From Apium graveolens (Eukaryota > Streptophyta > Magnoliopsida > Apiales > Apiaceae), in the NCBI RefSeq assembly GCF_009905375.1, contig NC_133647.1, positions 4,277,847 through 4,341,846 of the forward strand: 64,000 nt of DNA, given 5' to 3'. The translations under genes and the position numbers were made by a program. The notes beneath the pieces are model-generated. The model saw only the letters and a program-made list of their open reading frames with translations, searched no databases and had not been told where the DNA came from. Positions 11,301 through 22,598 of this stretch are shown in pieces (the stretch's first letter is position 1; every line of letters starts with the position of its first letter).

Positions 11301-11503
11301 AACCTAGGTCTCATAAAAATTCCAAACATGTTTTGCGACGCTTTCATTTGATTAGGGAAATCATTAAAATAGGAGATGTCAAGATTGAGAGAGTTGACAC
11401 ACATAACAACGTAGCAGACCCACTCACAAAGTCATTATCTCAGATTCACTTTGATCGTCATAAAGAGAAGATGGGTATTAAATACCAGGGTGATTGGCTT
11501 TAG
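8393..11503 (+). pseudogene. Element B Pol: protease, integrase, reverse transcriptase, RNase H (broken)
   Basis: Domains occur in copia order. Protease has LDTACGSHIC (about 8466), with Cys where the family usually has Gly after DT. Integrase has HTDVCGP, LRSDRGGEYL and PQLNGVSERRN, giving the D-D-E residues. Reverse transcriptase has WKMDVKTAFLNG and YVDDILLIG. RNase H has GYTDSSF and STAEAEYIAAS. The frame is interrupted by the TAG before it (8390), a one-base shift in the T run near 10176-10185, a TGA at 10839-10841 and another shift near 11236-11258. Each domain is otherwise well preserved, so inactivation is recent. The last fragment ends at 11503, just before the polypurine tract. Confidence 0.92.
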
Positions 11504-11506
11504 TTC

Positions 11507-11517
11507 AAGTGGGAGAT
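11507..11517 (+). other. Polypurine tract of element B
   Basis: The purine-rich AAGTGGGAGAT immediately precedes the 3' LTR. It is the standard primer site for plus-strand DNA synthesis in copia elements. Confidence 0.88.
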
Positions 11518-13100
11518 TGAAAGTGTTTGTCCTAAATCCAATCATGTATGATGAGTTAGGAAGAACTTTTTTGTATTCCTATTTGATTTCATTGATATTA
11601 ATAAAAGACTTGTTATGTTTTTATTATGGGCTTTATCTATTTAAAGTGTTTTAAATAAGATGTTCCATTGTTTAGAGTAAAGTTTCTAGAATTATAATGA
11701 GATTATAATAGTGAGATCTAGAAGATGATAACTCTAGACTTAAACAGTTCCTGTTCATAGGATAACTAATCGGATGTTAGTGGATCCGCAAAGATTGGTA
11801 CATACTATGTTTGCTCCCTTCAGGAGGATGTTTGTTCTCATAGGCATTTGTGTGGTGACACTATAGCTAGTATGTAGGTGCTTATTAGGGAATAAGTTCA
11901 CTGAACATGACTCGATAAGTTGAACAACTAATGGAGATTACTCACGTGTCAATAGTGGTTCACTAAGTGATAGTTGTACAAGTGTCCTTAGACTTGAGAT
12001 CGTTAAAGTTATCTTATATAAAATGAACTGTGGTTTGGTTTAATCCTTAGTCTCAAGGACATCCATTAGGTCTATTCTGGGCATAGGGATTTATGTATAG
12101 AGATAGTTAACGTCAATAGATGATCTACCCCTTCCTGTATAGGAAGAGAATATCCTATGTTATTCTTAATATGCGAGTTCTAGAATCTCTGGCCGGAGTG
12201 TATGAAATTAGAAAGGAGTTTCTAATTTGCATTAATATGAACTTTGCATTATGAATAAGAAATCATATGATTAAATTTGATAGGCCTGACACAAGATCCA
12301 TGTCTTGTATTTAAATGGGATATTATAAGGGTAGAAGGAATTCATTGTACGGTAACTAGTCACTGACAGGTTCTTGGTATTCTAAGCAGTGAATTCATAT
12401 TATCCGGATAATCGCGATATGTTGAGAAACATCACTCACGATGTAGAATAAATATAATTAATCAGTTAATTATATTTAGTGAATTTTATTATTCATGTAA
12501 ATAATTAATAAAAGTTTATTATTATTTATTTCTACTACCGGCATAATATTAAACCTACTGGATCACACCATAAAAGAATATATTTTCTTTGATGAAATAA
12601 TGAGAGATAAAATTATTTTCTAAATAGTTTAGAAAAAGAAATAATGATTAAAATAGTTCTAATTATTATTAAAGCATTTTATAAAGATGAAATGTTGGGG
12701 TTAATATATATATATATATAAAGATATATTATAAAACCCTAGGAGAGCCCTATAAATAGAATGAGATGGCTCATTCTATTGACATACTTGGTTTTGTGAA
12801 AACCCTAGCCTCCATCTTCATCCTCTCTCTCTCTCTCTCTCTCCCAAAAACCTCCATTTTTATAAAAGCTCGGTTTTATAAAAAGTTTCATCGAAGAGGA
12901 TCGTTCTTGGTGGATACCGGTAGAGTGCTTCACACACTGAGGAGCAACTGCTAGCACTCCATTTTTATAAAGCTTCGATTCACAAGGTATGGTTACGATT
13001 CCTCAGTTTTTCCTTTTAATACGTTTTTCTATATGTGCGGTATATGGTTTTTACGGAATAAATATTATATCTCGCTTCCGCTCATCCGTAAATTCCTTCA
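11518..13100 (+). repeat. 3' LTR of element B
   Basis: 1,583 bp, TG...CA, aligned end to end with 4029-5606. Small differences include a longer CT microsatellite near 12824-12842 and several C/T changes. The TATA box copy is at 12751-12758; a transcript from it would run outward into element A. Confidence 0.95.
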
Positions 13101-16100
13101 GCATCTACTCAACAAACTAACCACGAACATTAAATATGGCCTCGTTGCAGTAATATACATAAGACTTCCAATTAGTTGCTTATATTTAGTAGTACTAACT
13201 TTAGCACCTTCTCCCTCCAGTGTTAATTTAGTGCCAAGAACAATAGGATTCATCACTGAGTTACTATTCAATAAACCATACTTCTCGTGCAATTCAAAAG
13301 CCTATTTCCTTTGAATTATAAATATACCTTCAGAACTTTGCACAACTTCAACACCAAGTAAATATTTCATTTTTCCTAAATCTGTCATTTCAAATTCATT
13401 CTTCATGGAGCTTTTAAAATCTTCGAACATATATTTGTCATTGCCAGTAAAGATTAAGTCATCAACATACACAATAACAATCAAAACCTTACCTCCTGTA
13501 TTTATCTTGACAAATAAGTTGTGCTCATAACTGCATCTTTCAAACCCTTGTTTGATGAAGTGTGCTTCAATTTTAGTGTACCAAGCTCGTGACGACTGTC
13601 TCAAACCATACAAAGTTTTCTTTAATTTTTAAACCTTGTGTTCCTCACCCTTATGCACATAACCCAATGGAGATCAGCTAACACATCAACAAACACATCT
13701 TCTTCTAATTCACCGTGTAAAAATATGCTTTTTACATCAAGCTGAAACACCTCGCAGCCGCTTTGTGCAGCAAGGCCTAGTACCATTCTGATTGTGTCCC
13801 ACCTTGCTACAGGTGCAAAAACCTCTGTGTAGTCTATTCCTTGTCGTTGTTTGTAACCCTTAGCCTCCAGCCGCGCTTTGTACTTGTCAACCTCGCCTTT
13901 CTCATTCTGCTTAGTCTTAAAAACCCATTTCTCACCAATCTACTTTAGACCGAGGGGTAATTCAGTGAGTTGCCAAGTGTGATTTTTCTCGATGGCCTCA
14001 ATTTCGTGATTCATTGCTTTTCTCCATTTGACATCTTTCACTGCTTCTTCAAATGTGCTTGGGTCATCTTGAGCTGTAAAGAACATAAATTTACATGATT
14101 TTCCCAATCCTCCTCTTCAGATAGTCCGTCACCAGAGACAAAATCCTGCATGCAGTTTGGTGGTCTCTGATTTCGTCGCTCCTGAACTGGTGTAGACTCT
14201 GTTGAGGTACTTGAATCTGGGATTGCACCTTGATTATCATTGATTAACACATCACTTTCAGACTCATCATAATGATTTTCAGGTAGCTCGGGTGGCTCAT
14301 TTTGCTCTTGTACTTCATTCCTCTCACCCCAATCTATCATATCAAGCTTTTCTTTATCATCTGTTCTCCCCAGTTCCAGCCCTTATCTTCTTCAAAAACT
14401 ACATCTCTACTAACAATAATTCTTTTATCAAATGGATCATATAATCGGTAGGCCTTTGATTCTTCACTGAGCCCTAGTAACATGCACTTAAAGCTCTTAT
14501 CATCAAGTTTAATTCTTTTCTAATCAGGTATATGCACATGGGCAAGACACCCAAACACTCGAAAATCAGCTAAATAGGGTTTAAATCCAGTCCACACTTC
14601 TTCCGGAGTCTTATCTTTCACAACTAATGTTGAACTTCTGTTAAGCACAAACACAGTCCACATTACAACTTCAGCCCAGAAAATTTTTGGCACTTGTTTA
14701 TCACAAAGCATACAACGAATCATATTCATTATAGTTCTGTTTTCCGCTCTGCTACTCTATTTTGCGTGGAGTGTACGCTGTTGTTTGTTGCTTCTTTATG
14801 CCATTAATTCCATAAAAGTGATTAAATTCATTTGAAGTGAACTCTCCACCTCTGTCAGTATGTAAACATTGAATACACACGTCTCTCTTTTTATCAACCA
14901 AATTCTTAAAGCCTTTGAAAATAGTAAAAGCCTCAGATTTCTCAACAAGAAAGTAAATCCAAATTTTTCTACTATAATCATCGATAAAACTCAGAAAATA
15001 CCTCTTGCCGCTATTGGATAAAGGGGTGATAAGACCACAAATGTCAGCATGTATAAGTTGTAATCGTTCTGAAGCTCACCATTTGTTTTTCTTTGGAATT
15101 ACAACTCTATGTTGCTTTCCCACCAAACACCCGGTGCAAATTTTAGTTGTTCTTTTGAGTGGCGGAAGACCTTTTACCATATTCTTTGCCTCTAGTATAT
15201 TTAGACTATTGTAGCCCAAATGCCCATATCTTTTGTGCCATAGTTGTGAGCTATCTTCTGTGGTTACGTGCAAGCACTTGGATGTATCTAGCACTACACT
15301 TGCTGATAGTCTGAACATGCGATTTTCTGTCATTTTTGTCATCATTATCAATCCTTTGTCTAGGTGATACAACTTGCATTCTCCATGTTGAATAAGAATG
15401 GCTAAACCCTTCTCTTGTAATTGTCCGATGCTCAATAAATTATTTTTGAGCTCTGTCACATAATACACATTGGTTACTGTTTGGATTACACCATCAACTT
15501 CAAGCCGAATATTACCTTTACCCATTAACCCCATCTTCGAATTATTTCCAAGCTTCACCGAGTGTGTGAAAGTTTCATCCAGGTTTGAGAACCACGTCTT
15601 ATGCCCGCACATATGATTACTATAACAAGAGTCAAGATACCATGCATCCCTTTCTTTTGTATTGTCAGAGTCCATAAATGACATTAATAACATCTCTTCA
15701 TATTCGTTAACCTCAACATAATTTATCCCCTTTTCTAAATTAGGACATTCATACTGAAAATGACCTAGTTTGTGACATTTGAAGCATTCCATAGTAGCCT
15801 TGTTGAAAAACTGATTGCTCCTGCCTCTCCCACGACCTCTGATTGATCCTCTTCCCCGACCTCTACAGTGACTCTCATGTGAAATTTTAAAGGCATGTTC
15901 ATCTCTAGCATATAGGGCAATCTCTAGTTCATGAACCAATAGACTACTTTGTATTTCATCAATGGTCATCTTATCCAAATCATTTGATTCTTCTATCGAG
16001 CATACAACATAATTAAATTTTTGAGTCATCTTTTTTAAAATCTTTTCGACAATCATGACTTCTCCTATTTTCTCACCATGTATCTTCATCTTATTAGCAA

Positions 16101-16553
16101 TTGTGAGTGTTCGAGCAAAATACTCATCAACCTTTCCGCCTTCTAACATTTGTTGTAGCTCAAATTCCTTTTTTAATGCCTGCAATTGAGCCTGTTTCAC
16201 TTTGGTTGTACCTTGATACTTTTGTTTCATTGAATCCCATATACTCTTAGATCTATCTTTATCAAGAATCGTCTCCATAATAGTCCTGTCAATTGCTTGA
16301 AAAAGATAATTTTTTACCTTTAAATCTTTCAGTTTTAGGCCATCAATTGCCTTCCCCTCTAATTCTTTGTCAATCACCTTCTTTTGCTTCTCACCAAACT
16401 CCTTGTCTTCTATCCTCTTCGGAATTCCCGTTTCCACCATATCCCAATACTCTTTCGACCTGAGAAAATTCTCCATAAGCATAGCCTAGTGATCATAGTG
16501 ACCATCAAACTTCGGTATGGACGGCTGCGCAAAACCACTCCCTTCACTTGTCA
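13101..16553 (-). pseudogene. Element A gag-pol, 5' part (Gag, protease, integrase, most of RT)
   Basis: Starts at ATG 16553 on minus (MTSEGSGFAQPSIPKFDG), with a TAG at 16488-16486 followed by a 468-codon open stretch to 15076. That stretch holds copia Gag, a CCHC knuckle (CFKCHKLGHFQYEC), a degenerate protease (WYLDSCYSNHMCG, with Cys for the usual Gly) and the integrase zinc-binding region (LWHKRYGHLGY, CTGCLVGKQHR). Integrase core pieces follow at about 14981-14520, a linker at 14340-14038, then reverse transcriptase with IVIVYVDDLIFTGN (13613-13302) and RT continuation to 13101. Several shifts and stops break the frame between pieces. The remainder of pol is at 3378-4028. Confidence 0.87.
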
Positions 16554-16618
16554 TCTTTTATTCACCTTTCCGTCACTCAAGAAACTGTAACTTCTCACTT
16601 TATCAGTACTTTGCATAA

Positions 16619-16631
16619 GGCTCTGATACCA
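16619..16631 (-). other. Primer-binding site of element A
   Basis: On minus TGGTATCAGAGCC, complementary to initiator tRNA-Met, three bases inside the 5' LTR. Confidence 0.88.
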
Positions 16632-16634
16632 ATT

Positions 16635-16884
16635 TGGTTAGTAACTAGATAAGTAATTACTTCATAATTGAGAAGAATTATATATCTTATTGAAACTCGA
16701 AATATAATAAGGACTTATAAAACCTAAGAGAGTAGCAAAACATAGAAATAACCATCCACACTCAAACCTAAAAATGTGACCTAAAAAATGTAATTGACTG
16801 TCTCCTACCAAATAGGGAAATTACTAACTATAATTTGAAATAATCAAATCTTAAATAACATCAAATAAATAATTAAAACTAACA
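16635..16884 (-). repeat. 5' LTR of element A
   Basis: 250 bp, TG...CA, matching 2925-3418 once the MITE there is removed. It preserves the uninterrupted target of that MITE. Confidence 0.87.
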
Positions 16885-17990
16885 CTGGAGAATTAATGGG
16901 GCCAGGGGTTACTAATTTTGCCTTCACCCTAGTTTCGCCACCGCACATGTGCCCACAGACTCCAGTCGGAATAAAGTGATTATTATAATAAAAAATATTT
17001 GAGTTAACGGTAAAAGGTTGCTGAACAAGTCAAGTCATATGAAACTTAAACTCCTGATTATTGATTATAAAAAGTACGCACATGGCTGCTTGTCATTTGC
17101 CAGTCAGCAACAAAAAAAACAAGGGAACTTAATGTACTGCAGGTTTTTTTACGGGATGTTTAGGGTTCGAATCTTTGTTTTAACTAACAAAAAAACCCAA
17201 CAGAGACAAACACAGAATCTTTCTTATTTTTTTACAGGCAACCTTATAAGCTTTATAACCTGTACTTACAAAATTTCGGATTGAGCGAGAATCGAACACT
17301 TTCGGCGCCTTAATCTGATTCCAACACAGAAAGAATATATGGCTCTTCAACCTCCTTATGGTTATCATCTCTTCTTGACTCTTTTTCACATATTATGCAT
17401 GTATGTATGTTCTTGTGTTAATTTTTATCATTCTTATTGTTATGTTTCAATATTATTTTAGTTAATGATTTAGCAGCATGCAACCTTTTTTTCATATGTT
17501 GTTTGTGATTTTATTGTATTTCTTGATCATTCATATATGTATGTTAGTGATTCTGATAAGGATCAATATACTTGTATGTTTGTAGTTCTGAAAATTTGTC
17601 TCAGGCATATTAAAGATTTCAATCAGGACATATATAGGCATCATCCTTCTCGATTTTTTCTCGATTTATAAGCTGCTGATTAAGAGTATCTTTGTTCTTA
17701 GACAAATAGAAAACCCGAGATTGAAGTCGATTTTCGTGACACAATAGATTCAAGAATTGAGGGTTTTGTGTATTTTTTATGTTGGATTTTGAAATATGTT
17801 TATGTTTGATGTTTGTGAAGAGGAACAACAGTTTAAATGTAATGTCACGAGTCAAATGGTGGAATATAGTTGAATGGATTGTACAAGTAGTTGCACATAG
17901 TACTCATCGAAAGTAAGCGTAACCATTCAACTTTCTATTATATTCCACTTGCCGGCTCATTTTGCTGTTCTTGTCTAGATTCTTTTCTTG
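16885..17990. other. Intergenic, upstream of the trehalase gene
   Basis: No gene is visible. A B-box-like GTGTTCGATTCTCG on minus (about 17284-17302) suggests a decayed SINE, but no A box or target duplication is convincing. An imperfect inverted repeat (TGGAATATA..GTTGAATGG at 17859-17877 against 17927-17951) lies about 140-230 bp before the trehalase ATG. Confidence 0.45.
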
Positions 17991-17995
17991 AGAGT

Positions 17996-18005
17996 TTATA
18001 TATTA
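17996..18005 (+). promoter_or_regulatory. Candidate TATA box for the trehalase gene
   Basis: TATATATTAA within AGTTTATATATTAAG, about 90 bp before the start codon, which would leave a 5' UTR of about 55-60 bases. Position and sequence fit, but no transcript evidence is available. Confidence 0.45.
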
Positions 18006-18090
18006 AGTAGCCAAGATTGTTATAGATATGAAATTATCATTACAGAATTGTTAGTTTTTTCAAGTTTTTTGAGTTCTTTGATCAGAAAGA

Positions 18091-21000
18091 ATGATAAAAA
18101 AGATGTCGTTTCTTTTGAGAAATTTATTCATCTTCTTAGCAATAATTGTGTTGACAGGAGAAGAAGTTGTTGGTCAAGAAAAACAAGCATGCTTGCCCTC
18201 AGACTCTGGTCCTGTAATACCTACAACACCGTTGGTCATCTTTCTCGAAAAGCTTCAAGAAACAGCCCTTAATACTTATGGTCACAAAGGTTTCGACCCC
18301 AAATTATATGTGGACATGTCCTTGAGATTCAATCTTTCTGTTACCCATCAAGCCTTTAACAAGCTCCCCAGGACTGACAATGGCTCTGTATTGGCATCTC
18401 ATTTGAATGGATTTATCAGTGAATATATGAATGCTGCTGGTGATGATTTGGTGTATGTTGAGCCTGTTGATTTTGTTGCTCAACCTGCTGGATTTTTGCC
18501 TAATGTGGATAACCTTGAGGTGAGGGCTTGGGCATTGGAGGTACATTCCCTTTGGAAGAATTTGAGTCGCAAAGTGTCAGACCAGGTTCTAGGCCACCCG
18601 GATTTGCATTCGTTGTTGCCTCTGTCAAGCCCAGTTATGATTCCAGGATCACGGTTTCGTGAGGTATATTATTGGGATTCTTACTGGGTAATAAGGTTAG
18701 TATGTCAGCCACTACGAATATTTTTTTTTGATTACCCAACATTATGTTTTGCAATAGAAATTGAATTCCATAGACGTGACTTTAGGAAGACGGTTTTAGT
18801 TCTAAAGCTTAAAATTTTAGTTCTAAACTTAAAAGGTGTGAGGTTTGAGTTGTGTCATAAAAACAAATCGATTTGTATATATAAAATAAATAACTTGATC
18901 TACTATAAGTTTTTCACCGGAACAGCATATCTACTACTTGGAGTAGTAAGGTCTGCTTACCTCTCAACCTCTTGAAGTAGGAGTACCGTTTACTTGGATA
19001 ATGAAAAGCTGAAACCTAGTTCACTATTTGCAGGGGCTTGCTGGCAAGTAAGATGTATGACACTGCAAAAGGAATTGTGACTAATCTTATATCAATGATA
19101 GGAAAATTTGGACACGTCCTTAATGGTGCAAGGGCATATTATACCAATAGAAGGCAAGTTCTTTAAGTTGATGGTAGAAATCAAACTTTTCTTTACATAT
19201 GACATGTTGTTGTTCCTTTCTGTAACTTGTTTTCTAATCATTCATAAGGCACAGCTGCAATATTATTCTGTAACATAAGTAGTCCAGCTTTCTCTTTAAG
19301 CTGGTAATACTTCTGTGCTTCTTCTTGTTGTGCTTAACTATTTGTTGCTGTTATAAGTACTGATCCGGGGAAAACTGTTCTGCAGCCAGCCTCCACTTTT
19401 AAGTGCAATGATAGTAGATATATATAACAGAACTGGTGATTTGGACTTTGTTCGAAAGTCTCTGCCATCCCTGATCACTGAGCATAACTTTTGGAATTCA
19501 GGTATCAGGACATCTCTCTCTCCCCCTCTTTCTCTGTCCCCCGTCCCTCTCCACTCTACTGTATGTGTTAACTTATTTTCTCTTGGAGTTGGTTCGATTC
19601 TTCTTGTACTGCCCAATCTTTATTGCAATTGCATGTTTATATATTCTTTTCCAACTACTTGGTATGCAACTAATTTTAATATTTATTTCTAATGCCTGTG
19701 CTGTTGAAGGCATGCATAGGATGAACATCCGGGATGGTCAAGGAAGAACTCATTATTTGAGTCGCTACTATGCAATGTGGAATGAGCCGAGGCCAGAATC
19801 ATCAACCATTGTATGTTTTATTTACCTTGACCCCCTAGTAAAGAAAAAATATTGGTCATTCATAACTCAGTCTTGTAAACTAAGCTAGTGTCATTAAACA
19901 TTCTATCACAGGACAAAGAAACTGCTGACAAGCTCTCGAATTTTTGTGAGAAACAGCATCTGTACCGTGAACTTGCCACAGCTGCTGAATCCGGATGGGA
20001 CTTCAGTACAAGATGGATGAGGTAATAGCGTAACAAGTTTTTAATCATACTATCATGAATAGGACAGAAGTATGTAATCTGCTTTGCCCAAGTCCTTTTC
20101 AAAAGAATATTATGGAGACCTAACAGTTACTTGTCTGTGGGGTTAGAAATGATAAATTTATAATTGTTCATTGCAGGAATTCTTCTGATCTCACAACTTT
20201 GTGTACAACATCAATTATACCTGTAGACTTGAATGCATTTATACTTAAGGTATGGTCAAGAGGCCTCTGGTTTCTGTCCAATAAGCCACACACTTAAACT
20301 AAGTCCTGCTTCGTCTATTGTTGCAGATGGAACTTGACATATCCTACTTGGCAAATGTTTCCCAAGATAAGAGCACTGCTGAGCGCTTTGCAAAAGCATC
20401 AAAAGCCAGACAAACTGCGATGAACGCTGTCTTGTGGAATGAAGAAATGGGACAATGGCTTGATTACTGGATAGATGCCAATTCTTCTAGCCAGGTTTGC
20501 ACCATAGTGTTTGTTTCCCCCATCATCTCGGATACTGAGAATTTCACCCAGTCATATTTCCGTTACATTGACGTTTAGGTTACTTGCAAATGGAAGGCAG
20601 TAGACCAAAATCAGAGCGTATTTGCCTCAAACTTCATCCCTTTGTGGATTCAGCCATTTAACTCAGGTTTGTAAAATTAAGATGAGAGAATTGCATTTTA
20701 CATCCCTCAAATTTGGCCAAAACTCAATTTTTTATACCTATTTTCATAAATTGCAGTTCGCATCCCCATACTTTGAAATCCGATTCAACATGCACCTTTT
20801 TTGCCTAATTGTTTAGCCCTAATTGTTGTTTCCTACAATATATCTCATTTTTTCTCTTCAATAATAGATTATATATGTTGTTGAAGACAATAATTTGGGC
20901 AAAAATATTTACAAAATTTAGCAAAAAGGGTGCAACTTGGATCAGATTTAAAAGAAGGGGATGCAAACTGCAATTTCTTAAAATAGGTAATACGAAATTG

Positions 21001-22001
21001 ATTTTTGGCCAAACTCAAGGGGTGCAAAATGCAATTCTCTCAACGGAAATTATACAACAGTTAGGTTTTACATGTCTTGTGACTTCGCACATTGACCATT
21101 AAATGATCAGGTTTCAGTTGTCATCAATTTTAGATAGCCTAAAGCTTATCAATAATCTCACCTGGGTAATTAGATTGACACATTGTTGCCTTTTGATAGT
21201 CCAACCTCTGATCTGAAAAGAAATTGAAAGCCTATAGCTTTACCAATAATCTTTTGGATTACCTTTTGGTGCTTATCGGATTCTTAAATATATTTTAAAT
21301 GTCATTGCTGTCCTGATCATTTACTGACATTACTTTTTTCAAACCTTTTTATGAATGTATAGACATTGATCTGGTGGAGAAAGTTTCTAAAAGCCTGCAA
21401 CGATCAGGCCTTCTCCGTGATGCAGGAATTGCAACTTCTTTGACGAATACAGGACAGCAATGGTAAGCAAAGCGTTTGAAAAAGACAATAATTTCCTGTT
21501 AATATTAACAGCAGTAGCAACTAGAAACAGCAAGATTATCACTCTACCTGCCCTAAAATTTAAGTACTAATACTAAAACAGGGATTTTCCGAATGGCTGG
21601 GCTCCACTTCAACACATGATCGTCGAAGGCCTAGTCAAGTCTGGATCAAAAGAGGCAAGGACCTTGGCAGAAGACATTGCAATGAAATGGATCAATACCA
21701 ACTATGCTGCATACAGAGAAACTGGTACCATGCACGAAAAATACGATGTGGAAAAATGTGGAGCATCTGGCGGTGGTGGCGAATATGTACCCCAAGTAAG
21801 GATTGCATCATACTTTAAATTTCTGCATTCTTTTTATGCAGTAACTTTGCAAAGTAGATGCCATTAATTAACTAGAGTTCGAAATTGTTCTGTTTTATGA
21901 CGTATATTTTGGTGCAGACCGGGTTCGGTTGGTCGAACGGTGTTGTCTTAGCATTCTTGGAAGAATTCGGATGGCCTGAAGACTTGAAAATAGGTTGCTA
22001 G
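18091..22001 (+). CDS. TRE1: Trehalase (alpha,alpha-trehalose glucohydrolase, GH37)
   Basis: Hydrolyses trehalose to two glucoses; plant trehalase is usually a membrane-anchored or extracellular enzyme that controls trehalose levels. Eleven exons: 18091-18695, 19034-19153, 19386-19501, 19710-19810, 19912-20021, 20177-20249, 20327-20494, 20579-20666, 21363-21462, 21582-21795, 21918-22001. They join in frame to 592 aa, the normal family length. Residues 7-24 are hydrophobic (signal anchor or signal peptide). Signature 1 is PGSRFREVYYWDSY (185-198, Ser for the usual second Gly); signature 2 is QWDFPNGWAP (493-502). Catalytic acid and base are probably Asp344 (ESGWDFSTRW) and Glu546 (MHEKYD). Intron 2 has a GC donor (GCAAGT); other introns are GT-AG. 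Intron 8 holds a foldback element. The frame appears intact. An alternative start is Met5. Confidence 0.95.
20683..21042. mobile_element. MITE-like foldback element in trehalase intron 8
   Basis: The first about 120 bp (TGAGAGAATTGCATTTTACA...) is the inverted copy of the last about 120 bp, with about 80% identity by eye, around a short A/T-rich centre; 360 bp in all. It is non-coding, with no certain target duplication. It accounts for much of this 696-bp intron. It does not share ends with the Stowaway elements or the foldback elements at 604 and 22599. Confidence 0.75.
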
Positions 22002-22598
22002 TGAAGGTGAAGTTGCGGTTTTGATATACGTTGAATTTACAGATGTTCAGAAGATGACTTCTTAGTAGTGCAACTTATGAGCAGCTAATGTGTTGCTGGT
22101 TGCTGTATAATAAGGCTTTTATCTCTTATATACTTCTTTTTAAAATTAGATGTTATTAGAGTTGGATATACTGTTTTATCCATTACTTGTATATCACTGA
22201 AATATACTGTTCCACATCATAAATATACTTCTTTATAAAGTGTCATTTTATTTGTTATTTTTCCTTTTTTTACGAGAATTTTTTACGTCTATTTATTTAC
22301 ATTAAATTTTTTTTTTATGCAACAAATATACTCGACCACCGATACGTGTTACACTTAAATAAACCAAAACGACTCGTGCAACATGATGCCAACCGCTAAA
22401 ATTCTTACTGATTTTGTATGGTTCGTTCCAATGGCATTTTGTCCAAAACTTGGTTATTTTTGTCAGCACTCCTCCAATGTAGTTGTCTATGTGTGACCTT
22501 TTCTAGTTAAAGAGTATCTTTATACATAATATACTCTCAAATTTACAGAAAAGGATCATAATACCCAGCACACGGTACAGAAAAGGGGGAGAAATTGA
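22002..22598. other. Trehalase 3' UTR and intergenic DNA
   Basis: Begins with the T-rich downstream sequence of trehalase, where TGTATAATAAGGC near 22103-22115 could serve as a polyadenylation region. A roughly 30-bp segment (ACTCTCAAATTTACAGAAAA..., about 22533-22563) recurs at about 23631-23661, on the far side of the foldback element. Confidence 0.45.

Larger units (their letters stand above)
4029..13100 (+). mobile_element. Ty1/copia LTR retrotransposon B (younger, nested in A)
   Basis: Complete 9,072-bp element: 5' LTR 4029-5606, primer-binding site, a 1.9-kb leader, gag 7577-8392, pol to 11503, polypurine tract, 3' LTR 11518-13100. LTRs start TG and end CA. The 5-bp flanks are GTATC (4024-4028) and GCATC (13101-13105), a target duplication with one transition. 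Joining the flanks restores a continuous reading frame of A's reverse transcriptase, which confirms the boundaries. By eye the first 170 bases of the two LTRs differ at about five positions. Two in-frame stops and two frameshifts in gag-pol make it non-autonomous. Confidence 0.95.
2925..16884 (-). mobile_element. Ty1/copia LTR retrotransposon A (old, interrupted)
   Basis: A minus-strand copia element with short LTRs (5' LTR 16635-16884, 3' LTR 2925-3418). It has a primer-binding site complementary to initiator tRNA-Met, a gag-pol reading frame resembling the Tnt1 group, and a polypurine tract at 3428-3419. It is split inside reverse transcriptase by element B (4029-13100), and its 3' LTR holds a Stowaway MITE. 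Without these insertions it is about 4.6 kb, normal for the group. No matching target duplication was found at its outer ends, in keeping with age. Coding sequence is broken by stops and shifts. Confidence 0.88.

Noticed and set aside
12766..12954. Plus-strand ORF in the element B 3' LTR
   Set aside because: Its equivalent in the other LTR is not preserved, and it spans the LTR transcription start region.
17240..17389. Second tRNA-derived SINE
   Set aside because: Only a B-box-like sequence is convincing; no A box at the right distance, no clear tail or target duplication.
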